Source: Burkholderiales bacterium
GTDB taxonomy: Bacteria > Pseudomonadota > Gammaproteobacteria > Burkholderiales > Burkholderiaceae_C
Reading direction: 5' to 3'
Assembly: GCA_947464185.1 (NCBI GenBank)
Contig: CANHVY010000010.1
Location: 1 to 64,000, forward strand
DNA: 64,000 nucleotides
In this document: positions 18,367 to 30,393 of the stretch, in pieces
Position numbering within the stretch: position 1 is the stretch's first letter
Layout of the letters: each line of letters begins with the position of its first letter
Notes under the pieces: model-generated
The model's input: the letters and a program-made list of their open reading frames with translations, nothing else
The model's database searches: none
Told to the model about the DNA's origin: nothing
Translations under genes and position numbers: made by a program

Positions 18367-19443
18367 ATGGATCACTTCACCGGCACTCGCCCGCCATCGG
18401 CCAGCCACGCTTTCGAACCTGAGGCACTGGACCGGTGGCTGCTCGAACACCTGCCGGGCTACGCCGGGCCGCTGCAGGTGCTGCAGTTCAAGGGGGGGCA
18501 ATCCAACCCCACCTACCTCCTGACGACGCCGGGTGCGTCCTACGTGATGCGCACCAAACCCGGCCCCGTGGCCAGGCTGCTGCCTTCTGCCCACGCCATT
18601 GAGCGGGAGTTCCGGGTCATGCAGGCCCTGCACGGCACGGAAGTGCCTGTGGCCAGGATGTTGCTGCTGTGCGATGACGAGGCGGTGATCGGACGGGCGT
18701 TCTACCTCATGGAGTATGTGCAAGGACGCGTCCTGTGGGACCAGGCCTTGCCGGGCATGGATCCTGCCGGGCGCAGCGCCGTGTACGACGAGATGAACCG
18801 GGTCATCTCCAACCTGCACCGGCTGCAACCCCAGGCCCTGGGCCTTGGAGATTTCGGCAAGCCGGGCAACTATTTCGAGCGACAGATCGCCCGCTGGTCG
18901 CGCCAGTACGCGGCCTCCGTCACCGAGCCCATTCCCGAGATGGATCGGTTGATCGAGTGGCTGCCGGCTCACATGCCTGACAGCGCGCGGGACGAGCAGG
19001 AAGTGTCCATCGTCCACGGAGACTTCCGTCTGGACAACATGATCTTCCACCCGACCGAGCCGCGCGTCCTGGCCGTGCTGGACTGGGAACTCTCGACGCT
19101 CGGGCACCCCCTGGCGGACTTCAGCTACCACTGCATGGCCTGGCACATTCCGTATGCCATGGGCCGGGGCATCGGTGGCCTGGACACGGTGGCGCTGGGC
19201 ATTCCCACAGAGTCCGCCTACCTGCAGCGCTACTGCGAGCGCACCGGCCGTGCCGACACCGCCGCCCTGACCCAGGACTGGAACTTCTACCTGGCCTACA
19301 ACCTGTTCCGCATCGCGGCCATCCTGCAGGGCATCGCCAAGCGCGTGGTGGACGGTACAGCCGCCAGCGCACAGGCGCGCGAGGCCGGCGCGTCCGCCAA
19401 GCCGCTGGCAGCACTGGGCTGGTCGTTCGCTGCTCGAAGCTGA
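18367..19443 (+). CDS. APH-fold phosphotransferase, ACAD10/11- and LvaA-like
   Basis: This 358-residue kinase-like protein of the aminoglycoside-phosphotransferase fold is of the branch partnered with acyl-CoA dehydrogenases. The catalytic loop reads HGDFRLDNMIF and the metal-binding Asp lies in VLDWELSTLGHPLADFSY, the wording of the ACAD10/11 kinase domain. In that branch the enzyme phosphorylates the 4-hydroxyl of 4-hydroxyacyl-CoA esters (LvaA in levulinate use), not antibiotics. I chose the ATG at 18367 because homologues start near DHFTG; a longer frame begins at 18307. An ACAD gene follows 37 bp later. The exact substrate is inferred. Confidence 0.85.
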   Translation: MDHFTGTRPPSASHAFEPEALDRWLLEHLPGYAGPLQVLQFKGGQSNPTYLLTTPGASYVMRTKPGPVARLLPSAHAIEREFRVMQALHGTEVPVARMLLLCDDEAVIGRAFYLMEYVQGRVLWDQALPGMDPAGRSAVYDEMNRVISNLHRLQPQALGLGDFGKPGNYFERQIARWSRQYAASVTEPIPEMDRLIEWLPAHMPDSARDEQEVSIVHGDFRLDNMIFHPTEPRVLAVLDWELSTLGHPLADFSYHCMAWHIPYAMGRGIGGLDTVALGIPTESAYLQRYCERTGRADTAALTQDWNFYLAYNLFRIAAILQGIAKRVVDGTAASAQAREAGASAKPLAALGWSFAARS

Positions 19444-19480
19444 TTTCACTGAAGAGAACCCGAAAAGAGAAAGGTGACCG

Positions 19481-20698
<1,218 letters not shown>

Positions 20699-20742
20699 TC
20701 GGGTGCACGGTTGGTCGCAGAGAAACTGCGGCCAGCCTGGCG

Positions 20743-23568
20743 CTACTTGAAGTCGCCGCCCACCCCGATGACGAAGGTCTCGGGCTTCAGGTGGCGGCGC
20801 AGCGCCGAGTTCGCCTGTTCCAGCGTCACCTCGGCGATGGCCTTGTCCACTTCAGCCGACCAGGCCATGGTGCGCCCCAGGTTCAAGTCGGTGACCAGAC
20901 GGTTGGCCAGTGCACCGTCCTGCGCCCGCGACAAGCGCCGGAAGTTCAGCAGCCCGGCACGGGCGTCCCGCAACTCGGCTTCGGTAAAGCCTGCCGCCAG
21001 GGCCTTGGTCACTTCGTCTCTGAAGGCCTCTTCCGCAGCCTTCAGGTTGCCTGGAGCGAAGATCGCGCTGGCCGACCATACCGAGTGGGGCTCGCGCGGG
21101 TTCCAGTCGATCCAGGACCGCACGTCGTAGGACAGCCCGCCCTTCTCGCGCAGCCGCACCCACAGACGGGAACTGCCACCGCCCCCCAGCATCATGTTGG
21201 CCACCATGAGCGCGGCCGTGTCGGCGTGGGTGTCGGCCATCGGCAAAGGCTGCCGGACCTGCAGCACGGCGTTCTGCTTGTCCGGGGTGGCGAACACCAA
21301 CCGTGCAGGCGGTGCGGTCCACAAGGGATCTTCCACGCGCTGGTAGGGCGTCGGTGACGTCCACGCCGCCAGCCCGCGCTCCAGCACCGGACGCAGCGCT
21401 GCCGCGTCGAAATCACCCACCGCAGCGAACTCTGCCGTGCCGGCACCGACGAGCCGGGCGTGGAAGCGCTGCAAGTCCTCCAGCGTGACAGCGCGCATCG
21501 CCTGCGCTTCTTCCTCAAAGTTCGGCACGGCTCGTGGGTCACCAGGGGCGTGCGGGTTGCCATGCCGCGCCACGGCCTTTGCCACGATGTCGCCCGGCTC
21601 CTGGCGCGCCTGCTCAATGGCGCTGAGCGCCTGACGTTGCAACTCCGCCAGGGTGGCCGCGTCGAACGCTGGCTCGCGCAACAGCCTCGCCAGCAGTTCC
21701 ACCGCCGCCGGAAAATGTTCGCGCCGGCTCTGCAGGTTTACCGTGAGCACCCCGCGGGCGTAGCCGAACGCCATCTCGGTGCGCCAGGTGTCCAGGCGGT
21801 CCTGGACCTGCTGGCGCGTCAGTCCTGCGCCGCCCTTGTCAATCAACGCCGCCCACAGCGCGCCTGTCTGCGCCAGGCCCTTCAGGCTCTGAACGTCCCC
21901 CAGGCGCAGGCGCAGCACCGCGCTGACCACTTGCCCCCGCGTCGTCTTGGGCAGCAGCGCCACCTGCAGCCCTCCCAGGCGCAGGCGCTGGGTTCGACGG
22001 TCGATGTTCATGGGGGAGACATCGAAGGACTCGGCCTGCGCCAGCCCGGCCTGCGGCCGGAAGGACTGCATCTGCTGCGCCACGTCCACTCCAGCGGGTA
22101 CGGGTGCCCGCGCGGCCTTCTCGGTGGGCACGAAGGTGCCCAGCGTGCGGTTGGCGGGCAGCAGGCGCTGCGCAGCCACGCGCTGCCAGTCGGCCAGCGT
22201 CAGATCGCGTACCCGGTCGCGCAGCAGGAAGGTCAGGCGCCAGTCGCCCATGGAAATCGAGTCCGACAGCGCCACACCCACCTGCTCGGGATCGTTGAAC
22301 GCCTGCTCCCAGGCCTTGAGCCAGCGCAGCTTGGCACGGTCCAGTTCGGCCTGGGTCAAGGGCTCGGTGGCAACCGACTCCAGCGTGGCCAGCAGGGCCG
22401 CCCGCGTGGGCGCCGGGTCCTGCCCCGGGGCTAGATCCACGCCGAAGGCGATGAAACCCGGGTCATGCAGGGCCGGTGTCCAGCCCCAGGTCGACGCCGC
22501 CAGACCCTTCTCGGTCAGGCGCTGGTGCAAGCGGCCCGCGGGCGCGTCCCCCAGGGCCGGCGCCAGCAACTCCACGGCGGCCTGGTCCGGATGGGCGCCC
22601 GGCACGCTGTGGTACGCCACCACCATCGAGGCGGCGCCGCCCACACGGCGGATCGTCAGCTCGCGCTCGCCGTCCTGCACAGGATCCAGCGTGTACAGGC
22701 GGGGCACGGGCGCAGCCGGGTTCGCAATGGGGCCGAAGAACTGTCGAACCTGCGCCTTGACCTTGTCCGCGTCGAAACGCCCGCTGATGACCAGCGTGGC
22801 GTTGTCCGGGCGGTACCAGGTGCGGTAGAAGGCCTGCAAGCGTGTGATGTCCACGCCTTCCACGTCGCTGCGGGCGCCGATCGTGGACTTGCCGTAGTTG
22901 TGCCACTGGTACATGGCCGACAGGGTCTTCTCGAACAGGATGCGTCCGGGGTTGTTCTCCCCCATCTCCATCTCGTTGCGCACCACCGTCATCTCGGTGT
23001 CCAGGTCTTTGCGGGCGATGAAACTGTTCACCATGGCATCGGCCAGCCAGTCGATCATCCAGGCCAGGTTGTCGTCGTTGGCGGCGAAGCTGGCAAAGTA
23101 ATTGGTGCGGTCCAGCCAGGTGGTGCCGTTGGCACGCAGGCCACGCCGCGTGAACTCCGCCCAGGCCATGGGATGGCGCGTGGATCCCTTGAACAGCAGG
23201 TGCTCCAGCAGGTGGGCCATGCCCGTCTCGCCATAGTTCTCGTGCCGGCTGCCCACCTTCACCGTCAGGTTGACCGTGGTGGTGGGCTTGGAGTCGTCGG
23301 GCACCAGCAGCAGTTGCAGGCCGTTGGGCAGACGGTATTCGGTGATGCCTTCCACGGCGTGAACGGGTGCCCAGGCAGCGACGGCGTCGTGCCCCCGGGC
23401 CGGGGTGGCTGGGGCCGCGGCATTCTGGGAAGCGCTCTGCGCCGCCGCAGGCATGTGCAGCAGGACCGCCGAACCCAGCACCAGCAACAGCGGGCACATG
23501 GACATCAAACTGCGGATACAAGAATCCAGCGGAAGCGGCTGCCGGGCCTGCACAAGCCAACTGACCAT
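20743..23568 (-). CDS. Periplasmic M16 (pitrilysin/insulinase) family zinc peptidase
   Basis: This 941-residue protein has an N-terminal hydrophobic signal segment (about residues 20-44, ending PAAAQS), so it is likely exported. The catalytic half carries the inverted zinc motif HxxEH as H119-L-L-E122-H123. The third ligand is Glu199, 76 residues after the last His, exactly the pitrilysin spacing. The C-terminal half is a second M16 domain without the motif, as in single-chain clam-shell peptidases. Members degrade peptides of up to a few tens of residues. It stands alone between the ACAD gene and the tRNA pair; the physiological substrate is unknown. Confidence 0.9.
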   Translation of the reverse strand: MVSWLVQARQPLPLDSCIRSLMSMCPLLLVLGSAVLLHMPAAAQSASQNAAAPATPARGHDAVAAWAPVHAVEGITEYRLPNGLQLLLVPDDSKPTTTVNLTVKVGSRHENYGETGMAHLLEHLLFKGSTRHPMAWAEFTRRGLRANGTTWLDRTNYFASFAANDDNLAWMIDWLADAMVNSFIARKDLDTEMTVVRNEMEMGENNPGRILFEKTLSAMYQWHNYGKSTIGARSDVEGVDITRLQAFYRTWYRPDNATLVISGRFDADKVKAQVRQFFGPIANPAAPVPRLYTLDPVQDGERELTIRRVGGAASMVVAYHSVPGAHPDQAAVELLAPALGDAPAGRLHQRLTEKGLAASTWGWTPALHDPGFIAFGVDLAPGQDPAPTRAALLATLESVATEPLTQAELDRAKLRWLKAWEQAFNDPEQVGVALSDSISMGDWRLTFLLRDRVRDLTLADWQRVAAQRLLPANRTLGTFVPTEKAARAPVPAGVDVAQQMQSFRPQAGLAQAESFDVSPMNIDRRTQRLRLGGLQVALLPKTTRGQVVSAVLRLRLGDVQSLKGLAQTGALWAALIDKGGAGLTRQQVQDRLDTWRTEMAFGYARGVLTVNLQSRREHFPAAVELLARLLREPAFDAATLAELQRQALSAIEQARQEPGDIVAKAVARHGNPHAPGDPRAVPNFEEEAQAMRAVTLEDLQRFHARLVGAGTAEFAAVGDFDAAALRPVLERGLAAWTSPTPYQRVEDPLWTAPPARLVFATPDKQNAVLQVRQPLPMADTHADTAALMVANMMLGGGGSSRLWVRLREKGGLSYDVRSWIDWNPREPHSVWSASAIFAPGNLKAAEEAFRDEVTKALAAGFTEAELRDARAGLLNFRRLSRAQDGALANRLVTDLNLGRTMAWSAEVDKAIAEVTLEQANSALRRHLKPETFVIGVGGDFK

Positions 23569-23598
23569 CGGTTAGATCTTCCTGCAACGGTGGAGGAC

Positions 23599-23675
23599 TG
23601 GCCTGCCCGGAGGGACTCGAACCCCCGACCTGCTGCTTAGAAGGCAGCTGCTCTATCCAGTTGAGCTACGGGCAG
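23599..23675 (-). tRNA. tRNA-Arg (anticodon TCT)
   Basis: On the minus strand the sequence folds as a complete 77-nt tRNA. The acceptor stem is CTGCCCG/CGGGCAG, the D loop lies in AGCTCAACTGGATAGAGC, and the anticodon loop CTTCTAA carries TCT. The T arm contains GGTTCGAGTCC, the discriminator is G, and CCA is encoded. TCT reads AGA codons (arginine). Confidence 0.97.
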
Positions 23676-23702
23676 AGCGTGGCTTGCGTGCCAGGCTGGA
23701 GA

Positions 23703-23779
23703 TGGTCGGGGTGAGATGATTCGAACATCCGACCCACTGCTCCCAAAGCAGTTGCGCTACCAGGCTGCGCTACACCCCG
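23703..23779 (-). tRNA. tRNA-Pro (anticodon TGG)
   Basis: This is a complete 77-nt minus-strand tRNA. The acceptor stem is CGGGGTG/CACCCCG, the D arm lies in TAGCGCAGCCTGGTAGCGCA, and the anticodon loop TTTGGGA carries TGG. The T loop is TTCGAAT, the discriminator is A, and CCA is encoded. It lies 27 bp from tRNA-Arg on the same strand, so one precursor is likely. Confidence 0.97.
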
Positions 23780-23880
23780 ACGTGAAGCTCAGATTGTAGC
23801 CAGCGCCTGCAGTGTCAGCTTGCGCCGCCCGACGGCGATGGCGGCTGGCCCTGCGCAGCGAGAGGGCGATGCCGTCCGGT

Positions 23881-25659
23881 TCATCGACCCTGGGCCTGCG
23901 CGGCTTGTCGAATGGCCGTGAGGGTGGTGCGGCTGGTGATGACATCGGCATCGAGTTTCAGGTGCAGCAGGGTGGGCTGGTCTGACGCCAGGGCGCGGGC
24001 GAAGGCGGGTTCGAATGCTGCCGTATGGTCCACCCGCTCGGCCTGCCAGCCGTAGGCCCGGGCCAGGGCCACGAAGTCGGGGTTGAAGAGGTCGCTGCCG
24101 CTCACGCGGCCGGGGTACTCGCGCTCCTGGTGCATGCGGATGGTGCCGTAGGTCCCGTTGTCCACCACGATGCTGATCAGGCGCCTGGCGCCGTAGCCTG
24201 TGGCCGTGGCCATCTCCTGGCCGGTCATCAGCAGGTCGCCGTCACCGGCCACGTTCACCACGGTTCTCTGCGGGTGCAACAAGGCTGCGGCCACGGCCGC
24301 GGGCAGGCCGTAGCCCATGGCACCGGAGGTGCAGGCCAGTTGCGATCGCCCATGGTGCTGCAGGCCGGGGTAGGCCACAAAGCGGTGCAGCCAGCCGCTG
24401 AAATTCCCCGCGCCGTTGGTGTAGACCGTGTCAGCCGGGGCCAGGCGCTGCACTGTTTTCATGACCTGAGCAAGGTCCAGGGGCTCCACCACCAGGGCTT
24501 GCTGATTGGCAACGTACTCGGCATGGGCCTGCCGCGCCTCGTCGGCCCAGGGCACGGTGGGCGGGGCAGCCAGCGCCTCCAGCGCCTTGCCGGCGGCGGC
24601 CATGGACGATTGCAGCATCAGGTCAGCGGCATACACGCGGCCCAGTTCCTCCGGGCCGGCGTGAATGTGCACCAGGCGCTGCGCGGGCCGGGGCGCTTGC
24701 AGCAGGCTGTAGCCCCCCGTGGTCATCTCACCCAGCCGCACGCCGACGGCCAGCACCAGATCGGCCTCACGGATGCGCCGAGCGAGTGCCGGGTTGATGC
24801 CGATGCCCACATCGCCGGCGTACAGCGGGTGGTTGTTGTCAAAGGTGTCCTGAAAGCGGAAACCGCAGCCCACGGGCAGCTGCCAGTTCTCGGCGAATCG
24901 CTGGAAGGCCTGCGCCGCTTCCGCAGTCCACCCTCCGCCACCGGCGATGACAAAGGGGCGCTTCGCGGCCACCAGCAGGGCCCGCAGGTCTCGCAAGGCG
25001 CCAGGCGCGGGCCAGGCGTGCGCGGCCTGTGCGCGGGGCAGCACGGGCGCGTCGGTCAGCGTGGTCAGCATGTCCTCCGGCAAAGACAACACCACCGGGC
25101 CGGGCCGGCCCTGCATCGCGGTGTGGAAGGCGCGGGCCACGTACTCGGGCAAACGATCGGCATCCTGGACTTCGGCCACCCACTTGGCCAGCCCCAGCGT
25201 GCCCGGGCCGAACATCTGGCGGTAGTCCATCTCCTGGAAGGCCTCGCGGTCGCGCTGGTCGCTCGCCACCTGGCCGACGAACAGGATCATGGGCGTGGAG
25301 TCCTGCAAGGCGGTGTGCACGCCGATGCTGGCGTTGGTGGCGCCCGGCCCGCGGGTGACGAAGCAGATGCCAGGACGCCCGCTGAGCTTGCCCTGCGCCT
25401 CGGCCATGAAGGCGGCGCCGCCCTCTTGCCGGCAGGCGATGAAGCGGATGTGGTCACGGTGCTCATGAAAACCATCCAGCACCGCCAGGTAGCTCTCGCC
25501 GGGCACACCGAAGCAGGTGTCCACGCCCTGTGCCACCAAGGCCTCCACCAGGGCGTGACCCGCCATGCGGGGCGTTCGCGCGCTCGGTTCCGGGGCTGTG
25601 GATCCAGGCGATGTGACGGATGAACCAGAGGTGGGCGTTGTGGAAGCGTTCATCTTCAT
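23881..25659 (-). CDS. Thiamine-diphosphate enzyme, acetolactate-synthase-like
   Basis: This 592-residue enzyme of the ThDP-dependent IlvB-like family starts from the ATG at 25659 (a second ATG two codons later is possible). The N-terminal Pyr domain has the catalytic Glu in RQEGGAAFMAEA and the GPGATNAS segment. The central domain has FVIAGGGGW. The C-terminal PP domain has the GDG...N cofactor motif (GDGDLLMTGQE to VVDNGTYG). There is no separate regulatory subunit, and it is not next to ilvN or ilvC, so anabolic acetolactate synthesis is unlikely. The MFS gene upstream, 25 bp away on the same strand, suggests catabolism of an imported acid. Substrate unknown. Confidence 0.85.
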   Translation of the reverse strand: MKMNASTTPTSGSSVTSPGSTAPEPSARTPRMAGHALVEALVAQGVDTCFGVPGESYLAVLDGFHEHRDHIRFIACRQEGGAAFMAEAQGKLSGRPGICFVTRGPGATNASIGVHTALQDSTPMILFVGQVASDQRDREAFQEMDYRQMFGPGTLGLAKWVAEVQDADRLPEYVARAFHTAMQGRPGPVVLSLPEDMLTTLTDAPVLPRAQAAHAWPAPGALRDLRALLVAAKRPFVIAGGGGWTAEAAQAFQRFAENWQLPVGCGFRFQDTFDNNHPLYAGDVGIGINPALARRIREADLVLAVGVRLGEMTTGGYSLLQAPRPAQRLVHIHAGPEELGRVYAADLMLQSSMAAAGKALEALAAPPTVPWADEARQAHAEYVANQQALVVEPLDLAQVMKTVQRLAPADTVYTNGAGNFSGWLHRFVAYPGLQHHGRSQLACTSGAMGYGLPAAVAAALLHPQRTVVNVAGDGDLLMTGQEMATATGYGARRLISIVVDNGTYGTIRMHQEREYPGRVSGSDLFNPDFVALARAYGWQAERVDHTAAFEPAFARALASDQPTLLHLKLDADVITSRTTLTAIRQAAQAQGR

Positions 25660-25684
25660 TGCAGGTGTTGAGGGGGAAGAGCGT

Positions 25685-26977
25685 TCATGCGCGCTGACGG
25701 GCCAGACGTCGGCTGACCAACGCGGCAGCGGCCACGCCCAGCAGCCAGGCCACGGCGGCCCCGAGAAATACGCCAGCGGATTGGCCGCGGTCCAACAACC
25801 AGCCGAACAGCGGTGCTGCCACGGCAAACCCGGCGTCCAGTCCGGAGTAGACAGTGCCGTAGACCCGGCCGGTGGCACCCGGTGGCGTGGCGCGGCGGAT
25901 GAGCATGTCGCGCGACGGGCCTGCCAGGCCGGAGCCCAGCCCCGCCAGGATGCACAAGGCCACGGCCACCGAGCCCGAGACCGCCCCCGAGGCCACTACC
26001 ATCATCAGCAGGGCGGACATGGTCATGGCCACCCCGATGGTGAGCTCCAGCCGCGCCACCTTGGCTGACAGAAAGCCCCCCAGCACCATGCCCAGCGCGC
26101 CCAGCAGCGTGAAGCCGGTCACCACCGTGGCTGACACGGTCAAAGGAAGCCCGTACAAGGCCTGCAGGGCCGGGCCGGAAAAGGTCTGGATGGCCGCCAG
26201 CGCCGCCGTCACCACAAAAAAGAAGGCGAAGCACATCCACAGGACGGGCAACTTCAGGAAGTCCAGCGGATGAACCTGCGCTGCAACCGATGCCGGATCC
26301 GCCAACCGGTTGGGCACGCCGGGCGCCTGAGCCGCCACTGGGACTGCAGGTGCTGGTGACGAGGGCGCCAGGTCTGGCACATCTTCCAGGGCATGCCGCT
26401 GCAGCAGCACGAGCAACCACACGGCTGCCGCGAGCAAGGCCGCCCCGATATAGGCCACGCGCCAGGAACCACCCAAGGCCGACAGCCCGATCAGGAACAC
26501 CGGGGCCGCCGCCCAGCCCAGATTGCCGCTGATGCCATGTGCGGAGAACGCGTGCCCCAGGCGGGCGGGTGACACGCGCTTGTTCAGGATGGTGAAGTCC
26601 GCAGGGTGGAAAGGCGCGTTGCCCAGCCCCAGGAGCACCGCCGCCACGGCGAGGCTGGCGTAGCCCTGCGCGCTGGCCACCACCAGCGCTGCCGCCACGA
26701 AGCAAGCCAGCGCCGCGTGCAGCACCGGCCGCGCGCCCACACGGTCCACCAGGAACCCGGCCAGCGCCTGCCCCAACCCCGACACCACAAAGAACACCGA
26801 CATCAGCAAGCCGAGCTGCGAGTAGCTCAGGCCGAACTCCTGGATGAAGGCTGGAAACAGCGGCGGCAACAGCAGGTGGAAGAAGTGCGAGGTGGCATGT
26901 GCCACCCCCACCACGCCGATGGTGCGGGCGTCCTGCTGCCAGGGAACAGCGATGAGCGCGGAAGCGGCAGCAGACAC
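25685..26977 (-). CDS. Major facilitator superfamily transporter
   Basis: This 430-residue membrane protein has about twelve hydrophobic segments in two halves joined by a cytoplasmic Pro/Ala-rich loop (about residues 190-230). The start is GTG at 26977; no ATG lies nearby. MFS landmarks include the GLGQALAGFLVDRVGARP motif (loop 2-3, G-x-x-x-D-R-x-G-x-R type) and the related SAKVARLELTIG stretch in the second half. It probably forms an operon with the ThDP enzyme downstream (25 bp gap) and could supply that enzyme's substrate. The cargo cannot be read from the sequence. Confidence 0.85.
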   Translation of the reverse strand: MSAAASALIAVPWQQDARTIGVVGVAHATSHFFHLLLPPLFPAFIQEFGLSYSQLGLLMSVFFVVSGLGQALAGFLVDRVGARPVLHAALACFVAAALVVASAQGYASLAVAAVLLGLGNAPFHPADFTILNKRVSPARLGHAFSAHGISGNLGWAAAPVFLIGLSALGGSWRVAYIGAALLAAAVWLLVLLQRHALEDVPDLAPSSPAPAVPVAAQAPGVPNRLADPASVAAQVHPLDFLKLPVLWMCFAFFFVVTAALAAIQTFSGPALQALYGLPLTVSATVVTGFTLLGALGMVLGGFLSAKVARLELTIGVAMTMSALLMMVVASGAVSGSVAVALCILAGLGSGLAGPSRDMLIRRATPPGATGRVYGTVYSGLDAGFAVAAPLFGWLLDRGQSAGVFLGAAVAWLLGVAAAALVSRRLARQRA

Positions 26978-27008
26978 GGCGGCAGCAGAAGTGGGCGGGT
27001 GGCGCTGA

Positions 27009-27036
27009 CCCGGCGCCGAGAGTTCTCAGCGCCGGG
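27009..27036. terminator. Perfect inverted repeat downstream of clpB
   Basis: Arms CCCGGCGC (27009-27016) and GCGCCGGG (27029-27036) enclose GAGA/TCTC arms, with one C-A mismatch between the two helices. The hairpin lies past the clpB stop and upstream of the MFS gene start. No T run follows on the minus strand, so it is either a weak terminator or an mRNA-stabilising hairpin. Confidence 0.4.
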
Positions 27037-27097
27037 TGGCCCCGCATTCTCCGCCAGGGCCGGCTTTGTCGCTGGCCCGGCTCTGCTGTGCCACGCT

Positions 27098-29689
<2,592 letters not shown>

Positions 29690-29726
29690 CGGATGCTCCT
29701 GCGTGATCTTCTAAGTGATGTGCCGC

Positions 29727-29755
29727 ACTTGAGGGACGGTACGGCCTTTTTCAAG
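29727..29755 (-). promoter_or_regulatory. Sigma-32 (heat-shock) promoter of clpB
   Basis: Read on the minus strand, CTTGAAA (complement of 29749-29755) is separated by 13 bp from CCCTCAAGT (complement of 29727-29735). This resembles the RpoH consensus CTTGAAA-N13-17-CCCCATNT. It lies about 38 bp from the clpB start codon, leaving a short leader with AGGAG. The identity of the gene it precedes supports the call. Confidence 0.75.
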
Positions 29756-29793
29756 TCGAGCGTCCCCTGGACCTGCCTTTCTAGAATGCATCC

Positions 29794-30327
29794 ATGGACA
29801 TTCATCAGATTCAGGTCAAGTACGACCCCTTGGCCGATCGCCTGCTGCTGCAGATTCGCACCCGAGACGATTCGCTGTTCCCGATCTGGCTGACCCGGCG
29901 CATGGTGATGCGCTTGTGGCCGCACTTTCGGGGCATGGTGTCCGGGCTGGCCGTGACGCGATCAGCGCCGTCTGCGATGGCCGTGCCCGAGGCCCGGGAC
30001 ATGCTGGCCGACGCCGCCAGGGAACGCGCCCTCCAGTCCGCCGACTTCAAGACCCAGTTCGACGCGTCCAGCGCCAAGCAGCCCCTGGGGCCCGAGCCCG
30101 TGCTGCCTGCCGCCATCGATTTGCGCCCTGCCAAGGGCCAGGCCGTGGTGCTGGTGATCCGTGACGCCGACGGGCGCAGCCTGGAGTTGGCCTTTGGGGA
30201 GGACCTGGCACACGGCCTGTCAAGGCTGGTGGAAAGCGCATTGGTCGCCTCGGAGTGGGGCCTGGTGCCTGCAGCGGTGGAGCCGCAGGCCGAACCGGGC
30301 ACGCCACCGTCGCGGGTGTTGAACTAG
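29794..30327 (+). CDS. Conserved-looking hypothetical protein divergent from clpB
   Basis: This 177-residue soluble protein of unknown function begins MDIHQIQVKYDPLADRLLLQ. The strand pattern suggests a small alpha/beta protein: an N-terminal beta hairpin (VKYDPLADRLLLQIRT), a basic helix (WLTRRMVMRLWPHF) and a second beta segment near residue 115 (AVVLVIRDADGRSLELAF). There is no signal peptide, cysteine cluster or enzymatic motif. A TAGAAT hexamer ends 6 bp before the ATG and no ribosome-binding site is visible, so the message may be leaderless. It shares a 104-bp divergent region with clpB but has no obvious heat-shock promoter in its own direction. Confidence 0.7.
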   Translation: MDIHQIQVKYDPLADRLLLQIRTRDDSLFPIWLTRRMVMRLWPHFRGMVSGLAVTRSAPSAMAVPEARDMLADAARERALQSADFKTQFDASSAKQPLGPEPVLPAAIDLRPAKGQAVVLVIRDADGRSLELAFGEDLAHGLSRLVESALVASEWGLVPAAVEPQAEPGTPPSRVLN

Positions 30328-30393
30328 GCGCCGGCGCACTGCGAGCCACCATGTCACCCAGGCGCCACAGCGCGGCGCTGGTTCAGCCCATAT

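Noticed and set aside
18367-19443. Antibiotic resistance phosphotransferase
   Set aside because: The active-site wording and the adjacent ACAD gene place it with the acyl-CoA-linked branch, not aminoglycoside-modifying enzymes.
23599-23880. tRNA genes as an integration site for a mobile element
   Set aside because: No integrase, no duplicated tRNA 3' end and no compositional break were found on either side.
23757-23951. Small open frame over tRNA-Pro and the end of the ThDP gene
   Set aside because: It overlaps a complete tRNA and has no coding features.
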